Program-made: the position numbers and the translations under genes
The notes under the pieces: generated by a model
Told to the model about the DNA's origin: nothing
Seen by the model: the letters and a program-made list of their open reading frames with translations, nothing else
Database searches by the model: none
Source of the DNA: Halalkaliarchaeum desulfuricum
GTDB taxonomy: Archaea > Halobacteriota > Halobacteria > Halobacteriales > Haloferacaceae
Length of the DNA stretch: 64,000 nucleotides
Assembly: GCF_002952775.1 (NCBI RefSeq)
Contig: NZ_CP025066.1
Span: 2,666,001 to 2,730,000 of the forward strand
Direction: 5' to 3'
Part shown: positions 58,684-64,000 of the stretch, piece after piece
How positions within the stretch are numbered: position 1 is the stretch's first letter
Layout: each line of letters begins with the position of its first letter

Positions 58684-60192
58684 TTAATCGTCAGCGACCG
58701 CCGCGTCGGGTCGATACTCCTCGCTGATTTTCTTCCATTTGTCCGTGCGGAACCGCCAGTAGTTGATCGCCGCCGGCACTGCGGTCTCGGCGACGAACGC
58801 CAGATACAGCCCCCACAGCCCGATGGCGGGCACGTCGATCGGGGGCGTGATCGCCCCGAGAACCGGAACCGTGACCGCCGGCACCGACAGCCCGACTGCG
58901 CCGAGATACGCGAGTGGAATCGACACGCCGAACATACCGAGCAACTGGCTCAGGAACGTTATCCGGGTGTCGCCGCTGGCGTCGAGCAGACCCGCAGCGG
59001 AGCTTTTCACCCCCTGGAATACGACCGCGAAACTCGCTGCATACACGAGGTTGATCGCGATCGGGATCTCGCCGCTCGCTGGATCGTCGGCGAACAGCAC
59101 CACGATCTGTTCGGCGAAGACGGCGACCAGTAGCGCAGACACCAGATACGTCGCCACCGAAAACCGGGTGATATCTCGGCCATAGGCGGCGGCTTCCGTT
59201 TCGTCGTTCTGCCCGAGCGCCTGGCCGACCAGACTGGACGCCGCCAGCCCGAAGCCCCAGCCGGGCGTGTTCATCACGCCCCAGATCCGCCGGGCGATCA
59301 CCCACGCGGCGACGGTGTTTTCCCCGAAGATGTCGAGGATCCCGAGCATCGGGAACTCGGCGGCCGTCCAGACGAGGTTGCGCAGTCCGACCGGCGTTCC
59401 GATCTCGACGAGGTCACGGATCATCCCAGGTTCGGCCCACTTGCCGGTCGCAGAAATGCGAACGGGGAACGGGACGATCCCTGGCAACCCACCGAGCAGC
59501 AGCCCGACGACGAACGCCGCCGTGATCGCCACGTTCGAAAGCACCGTCCCGAGCGCCGCGCCGGCGACGCCCATGCCGAACCCGAAGATGAACACCGCGT
59601 TGAGGGCGATGTTCGCCACCGCCCCGCCGGCCCGCACCAGCATCGCCGTGTAGGCGTCGTCACAGCCGACGAGCACGCGGCTCCCGACGAGGTTCAACCC
59701 CGCAAAGGGGATGCCGAGCCCGACGATCTTGAGATACGTCGCCCCCTCCCGGATCGCCGCCTCGTTGCCCGTGAGAAGCGAGATGAACTGTTCGGGATAC
59801 GTCCAGAACATCGCAGAAAGCGGTAGTGTGAGGACGACGACGAGCAGCGTGCTCGACCGGACGGCCCGACCCAGTTCGCCCCACGCCTGCGCGCCGTACC
59901 GCTGGGAGACCAGCGCGATCGTCCCGCCCGCAACTCCACCGCCGATGGCGAACGCGAACCCCCAGAACGGGCTCGCGAACCCGACGCCCGCGACAGCAGA
60001 GGTCCCCACCGCGACGCCGACCATCGCGACGTCGACGGCGTTTTTCGACATCCGGGCGATCCCGGTCACGACGCGGGGCCAGGCGAGTGCAGTCGTCTTT
60101 ACTGCCCGTTCGCGGTCGATCAACCCGAGCTTCGCCAGCCCGAGTCCGATCCAGAGAATGACCAGCCGGACGGGATTCGGCAGCCGGGACAT
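58684..60192 (-). CDS. MATE-family multidrug efflux transporter
   Basis: A 502-residue protein with twelve hydrophobic segments in two homologous halves, of the MatE fold (NorM/DinF type): AVDVAMVGVAVGTSAVAGVGFASPFW in the first half, TPVGLRNLVWTAAEFPMLGILDIFGENTVAAWVIARR in the second. It likely exports organic cations in exchange for Na+ or H+. It starts with ATG 60192 (TTG 60195 also possible) and overlaps the TetR stop codon by 1 nt, so the pair is translationally linked. Confidence 0.92.
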   Translation of the reverse strand: MSRLPNPVRLVILWIGLGLAKLGLIDRERAVKTTALAWPRVVTGIARMSKNAVDVAMVGVAVGTSAVAGVGFASPFWGFAFAIGGGVAGGTIALVSQRYGAQAWGELGRAVRSSTLLVVVLTLPLSAMFWTYPEQFISLLTGNEAAIREGATYLKIVGLGIPFAGLNLVGSRVLVGCDDAYTAMLVRAGGAVANIALNAVFIFGFGMGVAGAALGTVLSNVAITAAFVVGLLLGGLPGIVPFPVRISATGKWAEPGMIRDLVEIGTPVGLRNLVWTAAEFPMLGILDIFGENTVAAWVIARRIWGVMNTPGWGFGLAASSLVGQALGQNDETEAAAYGRDITRFSVATYLVSALLVAVFAEQIVVLFADDPASGEIPIAINLVYAASFAVVFQGVKSSAAGLLDASGDTRITFLSQLLGMFGVSIPLAYLGAVGLSVPAVTVPVLGAITPPIDVPAIGLWGLYLAFVAETAVPAAINYWRFRTDKWKKISEEYRPDAAVADD

Positions 60193-60839
60193 CAACCCTG
60201 CCGGTCGGGATCGTCGAGCGTTTCCTCGATCGTTGGGAGGTCAGCCTCCTCGGTAAGGATCGGTTCGATGACCCGTTCGAGGAGTTCCTCGACGACGGTC
60301 CGGGTGTAGCTGTCGTTCTCCTCGCCGAGCGTGATCTGCCGGGTTCTGGCGCCATCCAGTGTCGCGACAAGAAGCGCAGCGGTCCGTTCGGGATCGACCG
60401 GCTCGAAGACGCCCTCCTCGATCCCGTCTTCGAGGATGTCGATCACGGTGGTCCGCAGGAGCCGGTCGCTCCGGACGAGCCGTTCGCGGATCCGGTCGTT
60501 GAACGCCCCCTGCGACCGCATTTCCAGAAGCGCGAGGTGAAACGCCTCCCGGTCCTCGTCGCCCGGCGCGAAGACGAATCGGGCCAGAAATTCCATCAGC
60601 CGTTCGCCCGGCGGGTCGGTCGACCGACACTCCAGGCGCTGTTCGTACGAATCGAGCAGATCGTCGAGAAACGCGACGAGTAGATCCTCCTTCGTGTCGA
60701 AGTGGTAGTGCAAAAGCGACTTGCTCTTCGAAGACTCGTCGGCGATGTCTTGCATCGTCAACTTCGCGTACCCGTGTTTCCGCAGGGCGCGGTCGACGGC
60801 CTCGAGTATTTCCTCGTCAGTTGCCGATTCCCGACCCAT
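60192..60839 (-). CDS. TetR/AcrR-family transcriptional regulator
   Basis: A 215-residue repressor. The N-terminal HTH is ILEAVDRALRKHGYAKLTMQDIADESSKSKSLLHYHFDTKEDLLVAFLDDLLDSYE (about residues 10-65), followed by a helical ligand-binding domain. Its own start codon overlaps a near-perfect palindrome, and the next gene is a MATE exporter, so it most likely controls both, responding to the exported compound. Confidence 0.93.
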   Translation of the reverse strand: MGRESATDEEILEAVDRALRKHGYAKLTMQDIADESSKSKSLLHYHFDTKEDLLVAFLDDLLDSYEQRLECRSTDPPGERLMEFLARFVFAPGDEDREAFHLALLEMRSQGAFNDRIRERLVRSDRLLRTTVIDILEDGIEEGVFEPVDPERTAALLVATLDGARTRQITLGEENDSYTRTVVEELLERVIEPILTEEADLPTIEETLDDPDRQG

Positions 60840-60858
60840 TGACTGACTGGTCAGTTAA
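60839..60858. promoter_or_regulatory. Palindromic TetR operator at the tetR start
   Basis: ACTGAC-TG-GTCAGT (60842-60855) is a perfect 6-bp inverted repeat with a 2-bp spacer; outer bases extend it to TTnACTGAC-TG-GTCAGTnAA. It overlaps the last base of the start codon and the first bases upstream, where a bound repressor would block transcription or initiation. This spacing and symmetry are usual for TetR operators. Confidence 0.7.
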
Positions 60859-60930
60859 CGACGCCAAAAGGTCTTTCGGACCGGTCCAAAGTCCGGAGCA
60901 CTTTCAGTCTGGCCGGCCGTGGTCGGACGC

Positions 60931-61668
60931 ATGTACCTCGGCGTCGACGGCTGTCCTGACGGCTGGATCGCAATAGTGTACGACGTCGACGAGTACGCAG
61001 GATCAGGACTGTACACTCACGTCGAAGCGCTTTACGAAGATTACGGGGAGGAGGCCGAAAGTATCCTGGTCGACGTCCCGATCGGCCTCCGGGAGCACTC
61101 GAACAAAAAACGCCCCTGCGATGTGGCCGCCCGGCGGCTGCTTTCCCCCGATCGTCACGCCAGCGTCTTCGCCCCGCCGGTCCGGGCGGCAGTTCACGCC
61201 GACAGCTACGAAGCGGCCAAACGCATCCAGGAGGAGCGCACCGACGGCAGCCTCGGGGTCCAGTCGTGGGGAATCGCCGACGGGATCGCACAGCTGGACC
61301 GGTTCCTCCGGGAGACGCACTCCGATGCGGTCGACATCGTCCGGGAGGCCCACCCCGAAGTCGCGTTCTGGGCACTCGCCGGGGAGGAGGCGACCGAGTA
61401 CTCGAAAACGGGACAACCAGCGGCCGCGTTCGTCGAGCGCGTCGACCGGCTCGAGGCGATCGATCCGGACGTTTCGGCGCATCTCCGGAGAGCCGGCAGA
61501 GATCTCGATGCCGAGGTGGGAGTCGACGATCTCGTCGACGCGTTCGCACTCGCAGTGACGGCCAGCCCGCTCACTGGTGATCTCCGGACGCTTCCCGACG
61601 AATGGCCCGACGACGATCCGGGGGATCCGGCGGGGCTTCCGATGGAGATGGTGTACGCCCGGCCGTGA
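60931..61668 (+). CDS. DUF429-family protein (RNase H-like fold)
   Basis: A 245-residue protein. The ATG at 60931 gives MYLGVDGCPDGWIAIVYDVD, the first strand and metal-type Asp of the RNase H-like fold used by DUF429 proteins. It continues with ILVDVPIGL and, near the C-terminus, DLVDAFALAVTA, where a further Asp pair lies. A nuclease-like active site is therefore possible but not established. It is divergent from the TetR gene, with the operator between them closer to tetR. Confidence 0.85.
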   Translation: MYLGVDGCPDGWIAIVYDVDEYAGSGLYTHVEALYEDYGEEAESILVDVPIGLREHSNKKRPCDVAARRLLSPDRHASVFAPPVRAAVHADSYEAAKRIQEERTDGSLGVQSWGIADGIAQLDRFLRETHSDAVDIVREAHPEVAFWALAGEEATEYSKTGQPAAAFVERVDRLEAIDPDVSAHLRRAGRDLDAEVGVDDLVDAFALAVTASPLTGDLRTLPDEWPDDDPGDPAGLPMEMVYARP

Positions 61669-61822
61669 CGCCTGCGACTCCTCCACACCCGACTGAACCA
61701 CAGACCTTTCATCAGTACCGGACGAAGGAACGAAAGTGAACGGATCACCGCGGAACCATCAACTCCGGTCACGGGGTACTGGACACCCGAGCGACCGCGG
61801 ATTCGGCAGTCCCGAACGGTTC

Positions 61823-61827
61823 CGGAG
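61823..61827 (+). promoter_or_regulatory. Shine-Dalgarno sequence of the Pit permease
   Basis: GGAGG lies 6 nt before the ATG at 61834. It complements the 3' end of 16S rRNA and supports this start over others. The messenger must therefore have a leader, unlike most genes in the window. Confidence 0.6.
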
Positions 61828-61833
61828 GCGAAC

Positions 61834-63036
61834 ATGACCATGGCGTTCTGGGTGCTCGTCGTCCTCGCGACGGTGACCGGGCTGTTCATGGCATGGTCAC
61901 TTGGTGCCAACAGCAACTCGCCCCCGTTCGCGCCGGCGATCGGCGCCAACGCCGTCTCGACGATGCGTGCGGCGTTCCTGATCGGAATCCTCGCGGCCGC
62001 CGGCGCGGTCACCCAGGGGGGAAGTATTTCCGAAACCGTCGGAACCGACCTCATACTGGGGACGACTATCACCCCGCTGGCGGCGACGACGGGACTACTC
62101 GTCGCCGCGACGTTCATGACGTTCGGCGTCTATTCGGGGTATCCCGTCCCGGCGGCGTTCGCGACGACCGGCGCGATGGTGGGGGTGGGCCTCTCGCTGG
62201 GCGGCGCTCCCGCGTTCGAGACGTACCGTCGGATCGGAACGTTCTGGCTGCTCGTCCCGCCGGTGTCGGGCGGACTCGCGTACCTGACTGCGACACTCCT
62301 CCGCCGGGACGACGTCCCCGAAACCGTCGGCGTTCCCCTGCTGGCGGCGGTCGTCGCAGCAATTCTCGCACACATCCGGCTCGGGGTGATTCCACATCCC
62401 GATCGCGCCCAGGGATCGGTTGCGGAGTTCGCGTCGCACGCGCTCGGTAGTCCGAGTATCTTCGGCGTCGATCCGGCACTCGGGGTCGTCACCGTCGTCT
62501 TCGCCGCAGTTGGATTCCTATACATTCGGCGGAAGGTGTCCGCGTCCGTCGATCGGGGGATCAGGTCGTTCCTCCTCGTCCTCGGCGGAATCGTCGCGTT
62601 CAGCAGCGGCGGGAGTCAGGTGGGGCTGGCGACCGGTCCACTGGAGGAGTTGTACGGGGTCGAACTCGGTCTTCCGGGGATCGTGTTGTTGACAATCGGG
62701 GCCATGGGGATCCTCGCCGGGGCGTGGATGGGGGCCCCACGACTGTTGCAGGCCACCTCCCGGGAGTACGCCCAGCTGGGCGTGCGACGTTCGATCGCGG
62801 CACTGGTTCCGGGGTTCATCATCGCGCAGGCCGCGATCGCGCTCGGGATTCCGATCTCCTTTAATAACATCATCATCTCGGGCGTGATCGGCGGCGGGCT
62901 GGCCGCCGGGGCCGCCGGCGTCTCCCGCAAGAAGATCGGGGTGACGATAACGTTCTGGCTGCTCACACTGGCATCGTCGATCGGGATCGGGTTCGGGCTG
63001 TATCGGCTGTTTTCGACGCTCCTGGGGATCCAGTGA
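61834..63036 (+). CDS. Inorganic phosphate permease, Pit family
   Basis: A 400-residue polytopic protein with the two PiT signature segments: GANSNSPPFAPAIGANAVSTMRAAF and, in the second half, VPGFIIAQAAIALGIPISFNNIIISGVIGGGLAAG. These carry the phosphate-binding residues of Pit-type Na+/H+:phosphate symporters. A Shine-Dalgarno GGAGG lies 6-10 nt before the ATG at 61834, unusual for this largely leaderless genome and evidence for the chosen start. A UspA gene follows convergently. Confidence 0.92.
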   Translation: MTMAFWVLVVLATVTGLFMAWSLGANSNSPPFAPAIGANAVSTMRAAFLIGILAAAGAVTQGGSISETVGTDLILGTTITPLAATTGLLVAATFMTFGVYSGYPVPAAFATTGAMVGVGLSLGGAPAFETYRRIGTFWLLVPPVSGGLAYLTATLLRRDDVPETVGVPLLAAVVAAILAHIRLGVIPHPDRAQGSVAEFASHALGSPSIFGVDPALGVVTVVFAAVGFLYIRRKVSASVDRGIRSFLLVLGGIVAFSSGGSQVGLATGPLEELYGVELGLPGIVLLTIGAMGILAGAWMGAPRLLQATSREYAQLGVRRSIAALVPGFIIAQAAIALGIPISFNNIIISGVIGGGLAAGAAGVSRKKIGVTITFWLLTLASSIGIGFGLYRLFSTLLGIQ

Positions 63037-63069
63037 GCGACACCGACCCGGTCAGTGCCGGGGCGTGAG

Positions 63070-63501
63070 TCACTGAACAACCGTTACGGGAACTGGCGAT
63101 TCGCCGGTGACGGTGGTTGCGACGGTTCCCAACAACCGACGAACGACGCCGGTTCGCGGCCCGCCGTGACTCCCCATCACCACCTGATCCACGTCGGAGC
63201 CCTCGATGTACGCGAGTATCGTCTCCGCCGGATCGCCGGTCTCGATTGCCGTTTCGACCGTCCGATCCGCGGCCTCGGCCCGAACCCGGGCGCGTTCGAT
63301 CAACCGTTCGGCACGCTCGTTGGCCTCCTCGAGCCGCGACATCTCGGGTTCGAGGATTCCGCCTTCGCTCATCTTCACGTCGATCGGCGTCACGACGTTC
63401 AGCACGGTGATTCGACAGTCGAATACATCGAGGGCGTAAACGAGCGCGTCGGCGGCTAATGGTGAACCGTCCAGCGGAACGAGCACGTGTGATGGCGTCA
63501 C
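63070..63501 (-). CDS. UspA-type universal stress protein
   Basis: A 143-residue single-domain Usp. The GTG at 63499-63501 gives MTPSHVLVPLDGSPLAADALVYAL, and the ATP-binding signature near the C-terminus is VVMGSHGGPRTGVVRRLLGTVATTVTGESPVPVTVV (G-x2-G-x9-G-S/T type). Such proteins bind ATP and are induced under stress or starvation. It is divergent from the SRAP gene, with an overlapping promoter region (ATATAAG on the minus strand at about 63528-63534 gives an almost leaderless mRNA). Confidence 0.88.
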   Translation of the reverse strand: MTPSHVLVPLDGSPLAADALVYALDVFDCRITVLNVVTPIDVKMSEGGILEPEMSRLEEANERAERLIERARVRAEAADRTVETAIETGDPAETILAYIEGSDVDQVVMGSHGGPRTGVVRRLLGTVATTVTGESPVPVTVVQ

Positions 63502-63574
63502 TACTGTCCTGTTTGGGGGGCTTCTTCTTATATTCGACGTGGTGATTAACCGTGTCCTCCACGAATAGGTCGCC

Positions 63575-64000
63575 ATGTGCGGACGGAACTCACTGTTCGT
63601 CCCGCGGGAGCAGTTGGAAGCGCGGTTCGACGCCGAACTCGTCGCCGATGGTGGGTACGAACCGCGATACAATATCGCCCCCGGAGACAGCCTGGAAGTG
63701 ATCACGGCCGAAGCCCCGGACGAGATCGATCGGTATCGCTGGGGAATCGTTCCGCCCTGGAGCGATAGTCCGGGTCGCGGAGAACTCCTGATCAACGCCC
63801 GAAGTGAAACAGTCGCCGAGAAGCCGACGTTTCGGGACGCGTGGAAAGCGCGTCCGTGTCTCGTCCTCTCGTCCGGATTTTACGAGTGGCAGTCGACGGC
63901 TGGGGGATCGAAACGGCCGTATCGGATCCACCGGGACGGGGACACCGTGTTCGCGATGGCGGGGCTGTGGGAGCCCCCCGACGCCCGGGAGGACAACGCA
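63575..64000 (+). CDS. SOS-response-associated peptidase / HMCES-type protein (3' end outside window)
   Basis: The reading frame is open to the end of the window, giving 142 visible residues. It begins MCGRNSLFVPREQLEARF; the Cys2 of SRAP/HMCES/YedK proteins is exposed after Met removal and forms a thiazolidine crosslink with abasic sites in single-stranded DNA. The second motif is LLINARSETVAEKPTFRDAWKARPCLVLSSGFYEWQ (catalytic Asn, Arg and Glu), and PRYNIAPGDSLEV is also conserved. The catalytic His is beyond the window. It likely shields abasic sites during replication. Confidence 0.92.
   Translation, partial: MCGRNSLFVPREQLEARFDAELVADGGYEPRYNIAPGDSLEVITAEAPDEIDRYRWGIVPPWSDSPGRGELLINARSETVAEKPTFRDAWKARPCLVLSSGFYEWQSTAGGSKRPYRIHRDGDTVFAMAGLWEPPDAREDNA

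Noticed and set aside
1-64000. CRISPR arrays, insertion sequences, provirus or plasmid genes
   Set aside because: No repeat-spacer arrays, transposases, integrases, capsid or replication genes were seen; the only integration-like trace is the tRNA-Tyr 3' duplication.

Overview
This 64 kb window is chromosomal DNA of a halophilic archaeon (class Halobacteria). The evidence is high GC, very acidic predicted proteins, a TFB with two cyclin repeats, ribosomal proteins eS1/S3Ae and S15 beside a KEOPS Pcc1 gene, halocyanin- and halolysin-like Tat-exported proteins, a Bat-type HTH regulator, and many genes whose start codon lies about 25-30 nt downstream of a TATA-like element (leaderless transcription). 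The genus cannot be fixed from the sequence. Both window ends cut genes: gatA at the left and a SRAP/HMCES-type gene at the right.

Layout. 1-9 kb: gatA end, TrkH K+ transporter, NUDIX hydrolase, TFB, VOC protein, small orphan, then two convergent GH13 alpha-glucan enzymes. 9-15 kb: divergent lrp/carA around a palindrome, surE, halocyanin, then the minus-strand cluster rps15-recJ/cdc45-like-pcc1-rps3ae and a cold-shock gene. 15.7-22.6 kb: an AT-richer stretch with an AI-2E-type permease, two FAD oxidoreductases, a Tat-exported subtilase and an Asp-rich exported protein. 22.7-31 kb: hybrid sensor kinase, surface protein, aldehyde:ferredoxin oxidoreductase, a Vps62/NPP1-like lipoprotein and tRNA-Tyr with a duplicated 3' end. 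31-40.7 kb: a stand-alone RarA-C-like protein and the branched-chain amino acid locus leuA / ilvB-ilvN-ilvC-orf-leuC-leuD-leuB on the minus strand. 41-51 kb: pdxS, thrB, small membrane proteins, a PPOX-like plus radical-SAM pair, quinone oxidoreductase and an MFS transporter. 51-58.6 kb: rtcB, a Cys-rich Bat/DmsR-like regulator and a three-subunit molybdenum respiratory oxidoreductase operon. 58.7-64 kb: TetR-MATE pair with a palindromic operator, DUF429 protein, Pit phosphate permease, UspA and SRAP protein.

Functionally, the clearest units are: (i) the leu/ilv locus, in which seven genes overlap or nearly abut and are preceded by an unusually long structured leader; (ii) the respiratory module, with membrane NrfD-like, four-cluster ferredoxin and Tat-exported Mo-bisPGD subunits converging on a Cys-rich HTH regulator; its promoter region holds repeated TGGTG(AAG) elements and a short ATGA-coupled upstream ORF whose Shine-Dalgarno sequence falls inside a potential hairpin; (iii) the ribosome/KEOPS/RecJ-like information-processing cluster.

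I saw no CRISPR array, transposase or provirus. The most unusual signals are the uORF-led Mo operon, the apparent frame conflict at the start of leuA, a 42-bp nested palindrome between leuA and its divergent neighbour, a tRNA-Tyr 3' duplication, an ATPase-less RarA C-terminal protein and a lipoprotein with an HDWE motif. All functional calls rest on reading the sequence and on remembered family features; no searches were run.
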